Shown: positions 20,463 through 32,148 of the stretch, in pieces
Position numbering within the stretch: position 1 is the first letter of the stretch
Layout: every line of letters begins with the position of its first letter
DNA from: Byssochlamys sp. IMV 00236
Taxonomy: Eukaryota > Ascomycota > Eurotiomycetes > Eurotiales > Thermoascaceae
Assembly: GCA_001931875.2 (NCBI GenBank)
Contig: MSJH02000310.1
Location: 1 to 40,465 of the forward strand
Length of the DNA stretch: 40,465 nucleotides
Direction: 5' to 3'
Notes under the pieces: generated by a model
Databases searched by the model: none
Told to the model about the DNA's origin: nothing
Seen by the model: only the letters and a program-made list of their open reading frames with translations
Made by a program: the position numbers and the translations under genes

Positions 20463-21887
20463 TTTAACTCGAGTTTATGAAAATTGAAAAGAAGAAAGAA
20501 GAGAAAAGAAGTATGTAAACCTCTTTTTAAAGTTTTTTTTTTTTAGAAAAAGTTTACATCATTTCAATATTAACTTTCCGATGGACCTTGCCTGGGAAAT
20601 AATTGAGGGAAAAGGGTAAAGAGGAAGAGCTTTTTTGTGTGATCCGGATATTTCCGTTTAGTTGCTTATGAAAAATAAAAAAAAAGTCCCGGAGTCAATA
20701 CTTGCATTAGTCCCTTTGGATCATTTCTGTAAAATTATTAAATCTCGCGTCTTATTGTTTGATTCCAAGTTTAATGCGTTTGACCCATCATTAAACCATA
20801 CTTTATTATATTTGAGCTCTTCTTCTTTTTTATATAAACTCGGTTGTAGTAAAAGAGAATTTACTGCTTAACTTGTTGGAAGAGAATATCCCGAAAAGCG
20901 GGCTGTCAATTTATTTTTAATAAAGTATTCAAAAAGGACCATTATCATGCAAAGAAAGAAACCCTTTCATGAATAAAAGAGAAAAGAGAAAACAGTGTGA
21001 ATATTACGTATTGATTAGCTTGTTAAGACACTTGTCTGCATTAATTAAATTCCCCTTCTTAAAGGTACCAGGAACAATTAGAGATATTCATGAATGCACT
21101 ATGATCACATCAAAATTGAACGCGTTCGATGTAATTCTTTCATGACAGACATTGATTACATCACATTTTGAGTGTATCAATAACCAATGTATTTTATACA
21201 GCCTCTTTTTGTTTCCTCTCTTTGAATAGAAAGCATCTAGTTTACATAGGCTTATACCGAGTGCAATCTATTTGCATATTTAAAAAAGAGAAAAGAAAGT
21301 GCAAATTTGAAAAAGTAAACGATCTCTATAGTTCCCTTCCTTTATTGATAATACATGAGATTATTTAAAAGGATTCTTTAGTTTTACTAATTAAGCTGGC
21401 TAATCTGTGTACTGCATTTGGAGTGCTTATTAATAACTGATGGACTCTCAATTTCACTTTTTACATGTAACTGTTGATTCATCGGGATATAACAAAGTGT
21501 ATATCACGGGAGTTTGAATGACACACAGATTTAGACTTTGACCGTATTAGTAAATCACTGGATCAAGAGGTGAACGCCCAAGCTTCTTTAAACATCTATT
21601 ACTGCTGTAATTTTAAACGTACAAAAAGATAGTCGTGTTGTTTATTAAGTGTTATTCTTACGCGTACACATGGTACGTGAAAAAAAGGAGGGGGGGGTAA
21701 ATCTTCGCTTTTTTATACATGGACAGAATAACGCTAATTCCTAGGCCACTTTTTTTACTAGTAAAAAAGAAGGCTGCCCACACCTATAAAAAGCGTTTTG
21801 TTTGTTTGTTCGACTAGAAAAGAGATAGAAAATAGTATGATGTGTTAGTGTTAAATATGATGATGCTATTTTAATGATAATAAAATA
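20463..21887. promoter_or_regulatory. FBA1 upstream region and unexplained intergenic DNA
   Basis: The first 60 bases next to FBA1 are C/T-rich on its coding strand, followed by a TTTAAAAAG element near 20523-20531, consistent with a strong promoter. The remaining kilobase is AT-rich with only short frames. Notable are a perfect TTTTTTACTAGTAAAAAA palindrome at 21751-21768, a G-run (ggggggg) near 21692 and a plus-strand CCTATAAAAAG near 21783 without an obvious gene after it. No RNA gene was recognised. Confidence 0.4.
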
Positions 21888-22237
21888 TTATGCAGTTTTG
21901 TCTGCACTGATATATAAAACTAAGTCAACGTTAGATTACACACTATATTATTATCTATCAAACACACATCTTACCATTGTTGCCTCTAATAAATGTATCT
22001 CCATATCTGTTCTTTAATCGACCATCAACATATTCTTCTGTATTCTCTAACGCGATGTTCATATAACCATCCAAACAAGCCAATGTTCCTAATCATGCTT
22101 TTTATTAATCTATATTTCATTCATCTCCAATAATTACCTTTATAGTCAATACCAGAATTAAGCTTCACTTTAACAGGTTGGCCCAATACGGTGCTTAGAA
22201 AGTCAGTAGGTGATCTTGACTTTTGTTGATTCTCCAT
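21888..22237 (-). CDS. LSM6: U6 snRNA-associated Sm-like protein LSm6
   Basis: Three exons (22237-22138, 22088-21975, 21919-21888) give 81 residues. The Sm1 motif (PVKVKLNSGIDYKGTLACLD, then GYMNIALENTEEYV) and the Sm2 motif (FIRGNNVLYISADKTA) match LSm6 of human and yeast nearly throughout. LSm6 is part of the LSm1-7 ring (mRNA decapping) and the LSm2-8 ring (U6 snRNP). The last exon codes only 10 residues. Its acceptor at 21920 was chosen because it alone restores VLYIS after RGNN. A later AG also splices in frame but replaces the conserved strand. Confidence 0.95.
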
Positions 22238-22578
22238 AAGATTTTATTATAAAGAGAAAAAAAGAAAAAGAAAACGAAAAACCAAGCTGAAGCGTCAGTT
22301 TGTAACGAAACAGTCACTTTTTGATACATCAAACATATCAGCTTTTTGTTTTAGTCGGCCAATCTTTCCCCTCCTTTCCCTTTATTTCACATGCACACAC
22401 TTTCTCATCGACCCTCTCTCTCTCTCTCTTTCTCGTTCTTTGCTTATATAAAAAGTTCGCAAGTCTTTATAGTGTCAATTTGTGAAAAAAGCAACCTATT
22501 CTCCATGTTCAACTTCCGCATCAGAGCTTGTCTTTTCCCTCTCCATTTTTCCATTTTTCTTTCTCTCTCTTTAATTTT
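22238..22578. promoter_or_regulatory. Divergent promoter region LSM6 / thioesterase
   Basis: The 341 bases between two diverging starts carry a (CT)n tract at about 22415-22440 and a CTCTCTTT run just before the plus-strand ATG. On the LSM6 side, an A-rich tract (T-rich on its coding strand) spans 22253-22282. No other feature is visible. Confidence 0.45.
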
Positions 22579-23256
22579 ATGATACCTTCGGTTGTACTAA
22601 GATCACCTCAACTTGTGCAAAAAGTGTTGAAGGTACCATGGATGAGCTCATCAATGCTCTCTTTATTCTTATATGATATAAATAGAGCTTCCACGCTGCT
22701 GGGGGATATGATGCGCTTGTCTTGCCTGGAGTAAAGCATTACAATGCACAATTACCCTTTAATGACACTTGATTTTTTCTTTTTTCTTTTGATAGCTCAA
22801 ATTGGTTGATACTAAGGATGGTAGTGTTTCTGCCGAGTTTCAGGTAGAAAAGAAACATTTGGTAAGATTACTTGTTCTATCGAGCCATTTCATCTAATTC
22901 CGCCTGTTAGAATCGCTTAGAGTCCGTCCATGGTGGTCTCTTGGCTACAGCAGTAGGTGTTCCGCCTTGTTTTTATTTTCTTTAGTCAGCAGACCCATTG
23001 ATATCTAATCTATTCAAAGGTAGATATCGGTGGATCGTTAGCGATTGCTTCCAAGGGATTGTATGCTACAGGTGTTAGTACAGATATCAATATCAGTTAC
23101 ATTAGTGGAGCAAAGCTAGGAGAGACCATTACACTCAAGGCTAGAGTGGATAAATTAGGAAAGACATTAGCCTTTACAACTGTAGAATTGTATGCCAAGG
23201 ATCGCTTAGGTACGATGATTATTTCAGCTTATAGTCTATTAACCAAACAATCATAG
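22579..23256 (+). CDS. Hotdog-fold acyl-CoA thioesterase, ACOT13/THEM2-like
   Basis: Five short exons (22579-22632, 22686-22730, 22796-22861, 22911-22952, 23020-23256) give 147 residues, close to human ACOT13 (140). The PaaI-type hotdog motif NRLESVHGGLLATAVD has the Asn, His-Gly and Asp at the spacing of human N50, H56-G57 and D65. GVSTDINISY places a Ser 18 residues after the Asp, as human S83. GAKLGETITLKARV and KTLAFTTVELY complete the sheet. It should hydrolyse medium or long acyl-CoA, in cytosol or mitochondria. No obvious presequence is seen. The ATG at 22579 is the first compatible with the splice phase. Confidence 0.88.
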
Positions 23257-23664
23257 TTGCGTTAGGAAGACATAATAAATTTGTGGCCTTGGCATACAAA
23301 CACCCCGAAAATGAATTAAAGGGCTAAAGTATTCCCCTCACCATTTTAGACATAGTGAATAAAGATTGACAGCTAAAGAACGATCGGTCAGATGAATCCA
23401 TAAAAGGCTCATAGTCTATGATAACTACTAGTTTACTAAGCAAGCGTGTGTCTATAATAATATGCTTCAATGCAGCCCATTCAATTTATAATTTAAGATC
23501 CCGTTTGTGTTCAAGTGACGTGCCGCTCAAAGGAACCTTCACTGTCTTTCTTTTTATATACATTTATTTCATCTTGTATAAAAAGAAACAAGACTTGTAG
23601 ATTCTGATAATAACTCTGCTACAAATCACTTCTTGACAGCAATTTATTAAACAACCCTTTCAAG
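23257..23664. other. Intergenic region between thioesterase and AP-1 gamma
   Basis: The 408 bases contain an ATAATAAA polyadenylation-like signal at about 23271-23278 for the thioesterase. Ordinary AT-rich DNA follows, holding the adaptin promoter. No gene or repeat is seen. Confidence 0.4.
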
Positions 23665-26591
23665 ATGATGAACAGTATTAATAAAATTTCGCAAGAAATC
23701 CTTGCGAAATTACCTCTCTTTAGACTGAAAGGTATACACACACATACAAAAAGAAACAATATATACTAATATTGTTCAAAAGACCTCATTAGAGCAGTAA
23801 GGGCTTGCAAGACTGCAGCTGAAGAAAGAGCAGTAATTCAAAAAGAAAGTGCCAACATTAGAACAGCCTTCAAAAGTGAAAATCCTGATACACGCCATAC
23901 CAATGTTGCAAAATTACTCTATATTCACATGCTCGGCTATCCTGCACACTTTGGTCAAATGGAGTGCTTAAAATTAGTTGCAAGTCCTAAATATGCTGAT
24001 AAACGACTGGGCTACTTGGGCATTATGCTTCTCATTGACGAAAAGACAGAAGTGTTGACCTTGGTGACAAATAGCTTAAAAAAGTAAATTTCAATAGAAA
24101 ACACAAACAGGGAAACTAACACCAATATAGTGACTTAAACCACAGCAATATGTTTGTAGTCGGTTTAGCATTATGTACAATGGGAAACATTTCCTCTTCA
24201 GAAATGGCTCGTGATTTATGCTCAGAGGTAGAAAAGTTGATGGGAAGCTCAAATACATATATTCGTAAAAAGGTATAAATGACCTACAAACAAAAAAGGA
24301 AGAGCTAAAGGTTTACTCTATATATCTTATCAGGCGGCTCTATGTGCCTTACGTATCATTTCTAGAGTACCAGAGTTACATGAAAACTTTTTATCTAAAG
24401 CAAAGTCTCTGTTAAATGATCGTAGTCATGGTGTACTTATTACAGGTATCACCTTGGTAACAGAGATATGTCAGCAGAATCCGGAAATAATCCCTACATT
24501 CAGAAAGGTACACCCATCTTTTTCATTTGGACACCATACTCACAACAGGCATATAGGCTGTTCCTTTACTTGTTAGACATCTCAAAAACCTTACCAGTGC
24601 TGGATTTTCTCCAGAACATGACGTTACAGGTGTTACCGACCCTTTCCTTCAAATCAAGATACTCCGCTTACTACGTATACTCGCTAAAGGTGATCGTGAA
24701 GCATCGGAAGCGATGAATGATATTCTTGCCCAGGTTGCAACAAACACGGAAAACACGAAAAATGTGGGCAATTCGATTCTATATGAGACCGTGTTGACTA
24801 TTATGAATATTGAAAGTGAAGCTGGTTTGCGTGTATTGGCGATCAATATTTTAGGAAAGTTCTTGAGCAATAGAGATAATAACATCAGGTAATTATATAC
24901 TATTGTATATCAGCATTTCCTTTGATTTACTTGTATTACAGATATGTCGCGTTGGAGACACTAAACAAGACAGTTGGCATAGAAACCCAAGCGGTTCAAA
25001 GACATCGTAATATCATTCTTGATTGTCTTCGAGACGGTGATATATCCATCCGTCGTCGTGCTTTGGAATTGAGCTTTGCACTGATCAATGAAGGAAATGT
25101 GCGAGTATTGACACGTGAATTACTCGCTTTCTTGGAAGTAGCCGATACGGAATTCAAACAAGGAATGACAACAAAGATTGCACTTGCTGCAGATAGGTTT
25201 GCTCCCAATAAGCGCTGGCATATTGATACAATGCTTCGTATGCTTAAATTAGCTGGAAACTATGTTCGTGAAGAAGTCCTTGCTGGCTTTATTAGTCTTA
25301 TTGCCAGTTCGAGTGATCTGCAGCAATACACCGTCCAGAAGCTGTATGCAGCATTGAAGCAGGACATTTCTCAAGAAGGTTTAGTATTAGCAGGCGTTTG
25401 GGTTATTGGTGAATATGGTGATGTACTCGTCAGCAGCGGCGCGTTTGAGGAAGAAGAAGGCGTGGTCATTGAAGTATCTGACAGCTTAGTCATCGGATTG
25501 CTCCAATCCATTCTTTTGGGACCCTATGCCAATCAAGTGACACGTGAGTACGTGACAACTGCTCTGATGAAACTGTCATCTCGTCTGTCAGACGCAAGTG
25601 CTCAGTCCAAGATCAAAGAATTACTTAATCAGTACACTGTCAGCATGGAGGCTGAAATACAGCAACGTGCTGTTGAATATACCAACTTATTCTCATACGA
25701 CTCTATTCGACCCGCCATTTTGGAACGTATGCCTGTTCCCGAACCTCGTACTATTATCGCAAACAACTCTACTTCGGACAACACTCATGCTGGACACACC
25801 GCGTCTTCTGGCAAGGCTAACGGTCCTTCAGATCAAGACCTACTTTTGGACCTCATGGGTGTTGGAACAAGCGGAGGTGGTGATATAGGTGGTGGTGATA
25901 GCTCTGATATTATGGCGCAAAGTCCTACCGCGGCCATGTCGCCTCAGCAACCCAAGACCTCTAATGCAGACTTGCTAGCTGACCTCTTTGGAGGTTCTTC
26001 TTCTGTTGCGCCTACTACTACTACTACTACTACAAGTACAACATCGTCAAGTATGAACAATGACTTGATGAATCTTTTGGGAGATAGTCAAGCACAGGCA
26101 TCAAAGCCTGCACAGCCTCCTGTAGATCCCTTGGAAGCTTTGGGCCAATCCTTCTCAATAACCACATCCTCCAGCCCTGCAAATGATTCTGCTAAAGGCT
26201 ATGAGGCCTACTCAAAGAATGGACTTACCATCCGTCTTGTGCCCTCTAAAGATCGTACAAATCCAGCTATTATTAATATACAAGCCTTATTCATAAACAA
26301 TGGACAAGCAACTATCAGTAACCTACAGTTTCAAGCTGCCGTACCCAAGAGCCAACGTTTACAGATGAATACAGCCACGAGCAATATGGTTCAACCTAAT
26401 GGTACAGAAAAGCAACTAATGCGAGTAAACAATCCACAACAGGTAAGAGCATACAGGTAGCAATCAAACCACGGTAACTAATACTCTTTAAGACAACGGT
26501 TAAACTTCGATTACGTATATCTTATGATGTAGCAGGAGAAAGGATAGATGATATTGCACAATATGGGCCATTCCCTGAAGGTGCATTCTAA
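23665..26591 (+). CDS. APL4: AP-1 complex subunit gamma (gamma-adaptin)
   Basis: Seven exons (23665-23731, 23783-24083, 24131-24272, 24334-24507, 24557-24888, 24942-26442, 26493-26591) give 871 residues. The N-terminal trunk is the ARM-repeat solenoid of large adaptins: [53 protein letters not shown], then [21 protein letters not shown] Ser/Thr/Gln-rich hinge follows, with clathrin-box-like LLDLMG and DLLADLFGG. The C-terminal gamma-ear (GAE) domain starts near [14 protein letters not shown] and ends [12 protein letters not shown]-1 builds clathrin coats at the trans-Golgi and endosomes. The hinge has an (ACT)n run at 26010-26040 coding poly-Thr. Length agrees with fungal orthologues. Confidence 0.96.
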
Positions 26592-26861
26592 ATGACATAA
26601 AAAAAAGGACAGACTAATGATATATATTGTACTTTTGTGCTATTAAATATTTTGTATTTACAACATGCGCTTTGTTCTGTGTAATGGTTTATTGAAGATG
26701 ACGTCTAATACACTTGGGCCATAGTGTTGTTAATTGTATTCATCTTTTAGAAATGCTTTCTTTATTCAATAAATTGAGTATAGTCCACATCAAAGATCTA
26801 TTTGATGTAGAGAAAAAGTTCTAATGGTACAAACGAATACACATTTGAAATAAATTATACA

Positions 26862-27961
26862 TCACTCTTGCTTTTTCTTCCACTCAACAAAGTCATCAAA
26901 CAGAACTGGCCCTAAAATGTGTTGAATTATTTGTCATATTCTTTTCCTTCTTACTTACAATAAGAAACAGGATCATATCCTGATAGATCTTCAGGTATAT
27001 TCTTGCCAAACTCCAATAGGCTCCTCCATTGATCCTTATTGATGACCTTTACTGGCTTTTTTTCCTTTATGTGTAGCAGAGAGTCAAAATAAAGGAATGA
27101 TGAGCGAATGAACTTACCTGAAGGAACTGGATAAATGACTTGACAATTGGATATTTATTTACCAACAACACTTGCCAAAGAGCAATAGCAACCTATTAAG
27201 CTGATGAGCTGAATGTCATTCATAGAAATAATGTACAAACCTCCACATCCATACTCTTTTGATTCTCTGATTTTGCATAAGGATAACAAAAATTATATAA
27301 TCCTTCAAACTCCTTATCATGCTTCTCAATACATTGCTCTGCTGTTGATAGTGCCACTTTTAGTTTACTTTCATTTTCAACGCTGTCATAAAACAGTATG
27401 AGTGTTATGACGTTATTGAATAAAGGCCTTACTTTAATGCTTTCATTCCATGTTGCCATTCATTCTTGGTAATATATCCCATTCTACTACAATTCATTTT
27501 CCAGGCAATGATCAAAGGAGTGATCTATAAAGAGAGAGAGAGAGGGAGAGAGAGAGAGAGAAAAAGAGAGATCAATTCTGTTATTCTATTTCCAATCTAT
27601 CTCCTTTATTACACTTTCAAGAGATACGCCAATATCTGAAAAGAAGGCTTGACAACCATCAGGACCCATTATATCTGAATTATCTGAATCCTTGTATTTA
27701 TCATACCACAACTGACAATGTCTATCAAATATTTTCTGATAATGCGCGTCAGTTGGTACGCGTTGTTTATTATTTTTTTCTAAATTTGTATTTCCGTTTA
27801 TTTGAGATACCTGCTCTTTACTATTTTTATATATGTGTGTGAGTGGAATGAAGAGTAAATGTAGACTATATTCATTACCTTGTCTTGGGTGCTTTATTAA
27901 TATATCTTTGCTTTCTTGGTATTAGTTGAGCTGGCTCTGTGATTGTCTTGCGTTTTGGCAT
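26862..27961 (-). CDS. DCN1-like (DCUN1D) cullin neddylation factor
   Basis: Seven exons (27961-27879, 27820-27613, 27524-27433, 27382-27241, 27192-27118, 27055-26959, 26911-26862) give 248 residues. A basic N-terminus (MPKRKTITEP) resembles nuclear DCUN1D4/5 types. The PONY domain follows: MGPDGCQAFFSDIGVS, ITPLIIAWKMNCSRMGYITK, EWQHGMKAL, EGLYNFCYPYAKSENQKSMD, VAIALWQVLL and the closing PVLFDDFVEWKKK. Dcn1 is a co-E3 that promotes NEDD8 transfer from Ubc12 to cullins. No UBA domain is present, unlike yeast Dcn1, which also favours the DCUN1D4/5 side. The second intron carries a long (GA)n tract at 27529-27570. Confidence 0.92.
27529..27570. repeat. (GA)n microsatellite inside a DCN1-like gene intron
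   Basis: About 42 bases of nearly pure GA dinucleotides, with a GGG and an AAAA interruption, fill most of the second intron. On the gene's strand they form its pyrimidine tract (CTCTCT...) before the acceptor. Confidence 0.85.
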
Positions 27962-28342
27962 ATTCAATAAAATAACAAAAAAAGGAAAAAGGAAAAAAAA
28001 AAGTGTTTATGCCTCTCTCTCTCTCTTTCTCTCTCTTTGTACAGTTTCCTTAAAGTCACAGAAAAAAAAAAAAAAAAAAAAAAATGCACTGTGCATAAGG
28101 TTCATGTGCCCTGTTAAAGCCACTGTAAGGGTTTATAAATATATCATGGTAAACTTTCTTTTATAATAATAATAAACAAAGAACAAGTTGATATTACATT
28201 ATGTATTATTAAAAGAATTAATAGGAAAAGAGGGGGGGAATTAATATGTTATACAAATGGTACCACTACTACTACAACTACGAAGTAACTGAATGCAATA
28301 AAATAAAATGATGAAGTATGCTACTGTCAAGTCTCTTTCTTT
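27962..28342. other. Gap between DCN1-like start and SUR2 3' end
   Basis: It contains a CT microsatellite at about 28012-28037, a 23-base A-run at 28062-28084 and little else. The A/G-rich DNA at 27971-28003 reads as T/C-rich upstream of the DCN1-like start. The SUR2 3' UTR occupies the far side. Confidence 0.45.
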
Positions 28343-29418
28343 TTATCTACTTTTCATCTTTGCTTCTTCTCTAGTCTTCATTACTTGATGGTATTCTGTA
28401 TTCAAAAGCTTATCCCAAAATGTAAAAAAGGGTTGAGCAAAATTGGTCTTGATTCCGTGAGGTTGATGATGAATGTCATGGCTAATAAATTATAAGAAAA
28501 CTCTTTTCTCTCTATTTCTCTCTCTTTATAAACACTTACTAAACCACATTATTTCCAAAACAGACTGTCAAGGGGTCCCAAGGGAAACAATAACCACAGT
28601 GATCATTTACTATAGACATCATTAATATGATTCACACTTTTATATTCTATTCTTACCTGTTTTCAATGTGGAAAAGGTGAAAAAGTACATGCCAAGACGA
28701 GGAGACATACCAGTGAGTTCAAATGCAAGGGCAGCACCACAGCTATCTAATAAAAAGCCTTCAAGAGGATGATTATAGAGTGCCCCAAATGCATAAGGCA
28801 CATAGAGTCGATGGTGATGTGAGTGCATATACTTGTACATAAAAGTATAAGTGTGTGCCATACGATGAAGAACGTATTGGTGTGTATCAACAATGAACCT
28901 ATATACTAAATTAATACATAGATGCCATATAATCTATATGTATAATCTTACATGGCAATAAAGAACTGAAGGGAAGGTACGATATAGTTTTGAATGAATA
29001 TAGCAATCTGATATGCCATTATATAGCACTCTTCTATTGGTAATCCCATCCATTTCATCATCAGAGGGGTCATATAGTTTGTGTATCTTGTAATAGCCTG
29101 TTCATATTTTAACTGATCTGCGGCATGGTCAACTCCTTTGAAAAGGGCAATTCCAAGAATAATTTGTACCAAGTGTTGAAGTGCAACCATAACCAAGACC
29201 TTTTTGAATGAAACTCTATTTCTGTTTTGACGATCCTCTGGTGAGTGGATTCTATATTGTTCAAAAAAAGGAATCTTCAACTTCATCAAGATTTCATAAA
29301 AAGTAGAAACAACCCAGTAGACAGTAATAGGAACCCATATAGCCATCACTTCATCATCCCATAAGTCTAAGGATAACGTATCCGGTTTAATATTGTCCTG
29401 TTGAAGAGTTGAATTCAT
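28343..29418 (-). CDS. SUR2: Sphinganine C4-hydroxylase (Sur2)
   Basis: Four exons (29418-28952, 28898-28657, 28609-28540, 28481-28343) give 305 residues. It is a fatty-acid-hydroxylase-superfamily di-iron enzyme of the ER. The His motifs are HRMAH (167-171), HSHHH (181-185), NDHCG with H240, and YHDIHHQ (260-266). VPYAFGALYNHPLEGFLLD and IKTNFAQPFFTFWDK are almost as in yeast Sur2, which makes phytosphingosine from dihydrosphingosine. Hydrophobic helices lie at about 26-44, 75-94 and 136-158. The intron before the last exon splits the codon of the Tyr ahead of HDIHH. Divergent from the F-box gene. Confidence 0.95.
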
Positions 29419-30306
29419 ATAGAAAAGTTGAACAGGAAAGAGAGAGAAAAAAAAAAAAAAAAAAAAGTGGTGCTGAGTCCCTTTTTTTAGTTATTCATAT
29501 TCAGTCCACCAACCAAAAATCATAGACGTCTATAAAAAAGTAGAAACATCCGATCAAAGGGCCACGATTAATTTACTCTACTTTGTTTTAAACTTTACCA
29601 GATAAATAAGAGGATTTCTAAGGGGAAATTAATAATAGGGGATAAGCAAAGATATAGAGTGATAGTGATTTTATCATTCGATAAAATCAACCTGTTTAAC
29701 TTTTATAAAGAAAAATATAATAACCACGGTACTACACACAGCCAATTTGATAAAGAGATCTCTTTTAATAAGCAAAAGGTATTATTGCTAATCCGTTGCT
29801 TAAATTCAGGAAAGCCTAGAATAAATGATTTTCCGAGGAAATTCTCAGCTCTATCTTTTACAATATTAAAGGACAGCAATGAATTATGCTTAAAACATAA
29901 ATGTTTAATTGATTAGATATAAACAGGATTCTTGATAAAAGGCATATGATCTCCAAGAATGTTTGTCTAGGGGGAGATACCAACAAGCGCAGATGTAATA
30001 CCGACATTTCATTATGCCTTATTTATTTATATTTTACAGATTATAAATTTTTAAACATTTAAGGCAACCAAAAATTTCAAAACTATAAATTTTGATGAAA
30101 TTTTTATGATAAAACTATACTTGATCAGAGTAAAAATCATTAATAAATGAGCGTGTGTATACATATGCTTTGTAGACAACGCCCATAGCTGTTATTCCTT
30201 ATCAAATGCAGTAGATCCAGTGTTACGCAAAACATATGCACAAGGTCATCCATTTTTACCAAACGTTCAGCCATCTCCTTTTTTCTCTCACTTCTTTATT
30301 CTTTAA
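29419..30306. other. Divergent intergenic region SUR2 / F-box gene
   Basis: The 888 bases begin with a T-rich leader for SUR2 (an A-run on this strand, about 29446-29466). A perfect stem GATTTTATC-ATTC-GATAAAATC lies at 29667-29688, and an imperfect AAAAATTTC/GAAATTTTT hairpin lies at 30070-30105 in very AT-rich DNA. CT-rich sequence precedes the plus-strand start at 30307. No gene is seen. Confidence 0.45.
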
Positions 30307-31839
30307 ATGCCTTCAATTATACATCTACCAAGAGAAATACTCGTATCCATCATTAAGTCATTATCCAAAACTGATCAATTTACATGTCAACGGGTTTGCA
30401 AGAGCTGGTTAGAAGTTGCAAGGCGTTTTTGTTATGAAGAAGTCGCTGTTGATAATACAAATACTGTAGTTCTTTTGCGTTGCTTTGACGCATCCAAGCA
30501 GTCGACGCATCCTGTTTTCCTATATACCAAGTCCTTGGATATCGAGTGTTGCACATGCCCCAATCATGAGCATAACCTGACCTATGAGGAATTCGGAAGA
30601 CTGATCCAGTACTGCACTCGACTCGAAAAGCTCTCTATGACACTCTACTCGATTTATTGGAAATATCTATCAAACATGAAGGAAATTCGTCTCGACCGTA
30701 TTCAGACCCTGATCTATCCTGGGCCATACAGAGGAAGAATAGCAGAGGCCGCAGACAGCTATTACGGCTCTCTTTACCTCTTTCGTGCTCAACTTCACAC
30801 ACTGGTGATTCATTGCTCATGCGATAGCTGGATACAACAGTCCTTTGGTCATTTACTAAACTACCTGTCTTTGTTTCCAAATTTGAAGCATCTGAACATC
30901 TCGGCAGGAAGTCAAAAAACGATGATCTATCTCCATGATCTGTTACAGGCATGTCCGACTTTGACAAAACTCTGTTTTGAGCTCGATCATCCGTTCTATG
31001 CACCCAATGCGACTCATGATGAACTGACGAGCTACCCGACATTGAAAGAGCTTAATATTTATTTACCCAAATTCTGCATGTCCTCACTAACCTACATCAT
31101 CCAACGGTTTACTGGTCTAAGAAAGCTGGTCCTAAGAATCTACCATGGAAAGTCGCATATTTGGACAAAGTCAATGACCGAATATCTCCAGAGAGTGCTG
31201 ATTCCTTTCCTTCAACAATCATTAATAGAATACTCGGTCAAACTGGACGTAGAGGGTCCTAATGACCCTATAGAAGAAACAATCCAAACGTGTTGGTTCG
31301 TGCAGGATACGGAAGCAGAGTTTGATATTTCCGAGTCAAGCTATGAACGAACTCAATTGGAACTTATCAAGGACAATGGCGGTAATCACAAGCTTTATTA
31401 TATAGCAACATGGAAACCAACCCGGGATTCAGTATCTCCTTGTATTCGTTACATGAAAAACATTGGAAGCAAGTTATCAAAATTGACTATAGGCAATTAT
31501 TCTTTCAGCAGCCATTCTCCTGATCTTGATACCATCCTTCAGTCTTGTCCTTTCATTCACAGCTTAACTCTAGAAGGCCTAGGACCTAAATTCCATAAAA
31601 AGATTACCCCTAGGAAGAGTGGACCACAGCATCATTCTCTATCAACAATCGAGTTGAATCAAACACGATTATTAAAGGCCAAAGTAATTCTTGAATTACT
31701 CTACGTAAAGGCTCCTCATATCAAAAAGATGGTCATCGCAAACTCTCAACTTGCAGACTATGAGGAGACAGTTGCGTTACAGAACTGTGGTGGTAACAGA
31801 ATTGAATTAATATTGAACAATGTGTACCAATCATTTTAA
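30307..31839 (+). CDS. F-box protein with leucine-rich-like repeats
   Basis: An uninterrupted frame of 510 residues. The F-box is at residues 3-45 (IIHLPREILVSIIKSLSKTD, then CQRVCKSWLEVARRF). The rest consists of irregular Leu-rich segments (for example YLSLFPNLKHLNISAG, LLQACPTLTKLCFEL, YPTLKELNIYLP, SCPFIHSLTLEGLG), typical of fungal FBXL-type proteins. F-box proteins bind Skp1 and bring substrates to SCF ubiquitin ligases. The substrate cannot be predicted. The gene has no intron, unlike most neighbours, which is common for members of expanded F-box families in these fungi (inference). Confidence 0.85.
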   Translation: MPSIIHLPREILVSIIKSLSKTDQFTCQRVCKSWLEVARRFCYEEVAVDNTNTVVLLRCFDASKQSTHPVFLYTKSLDIECCTCPNHEHNLTYEEFGRLIQYCTRLEKLSMTLYSIYWKYLSNMKEIRLDRIQTLIYPGPYRGRIAEAADSYYGSLYLFRAQLHTLVIHCSCDSWIQQSFGHLLNYLSLFPNLKHLNISAGSQKTMIYLHDLLQACPTLTKLCFELDHPFYAPNATHDELTSYPTLKELNIYLPKFCMSSLTYIIQRFTGLRKLVLRIYHGKSHIWTKSMTEYLQRVLIPFLQQSLIEYSVKLDVEGPNDPIEETIQTCWFVQDTEAEFDISESSYERTQLELIKDNGGNHKLYYIATWKPTRDSVSPCIRYMKNIGSKLSKLTIGNYSFSSHSPDLDTILQSCPFIHSLTLEGLGPKFHKKITPRKSGPQHHSLSTIELNQTRLLKAKVILELLYVKAPHIKKMVIANSQLADYEETVALQNCGGNRIELILNNVYQSF

Positions 31840-32148
31840 AAAGACTTGGTAACAAGGAACAAGTTTTGTTTATTGAAAGACGCAACACATTATTTATTTA
31901 TTGAATTAAAAGAAAAATGATAATAAAAAAAGAGAGTGGAAAATAAAGAAAAGGTTGTAACGTAAGCGTGCGTCAAGCTGAGTTATTAACGTACAAGAAA
32001 TATGTGTGAGAGAAAGAGGAAGGGAGATATTGTACATATATTGCTTTGTATTGTGCGTGTGTGTGCGTGTGTGTGTGTGCGTAAAAGAGATTGTTACTGA
32101 TATGAGTATGTTTGTATGTGTATATATTGAGATCACTGTTTTACATAA
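31840..32148. other. Convergent 3' regions of F-box and Pumilio genes
   Basis: The 309 bases hold both 3' UTRs. An AATAAAAAAAG signal lies at about 31922-31931. A (TG)n tract at about 32056-32083 is the only repeat. Nothing else is recognised. Confidence 0.45.

Noticed and set aside
30635..31042. Minus-strand frame of 135 codons inside the F-box gene
   Set aside because: It is a shadow frame. The plus strand carries a full F-box and Leu-rich repeats.
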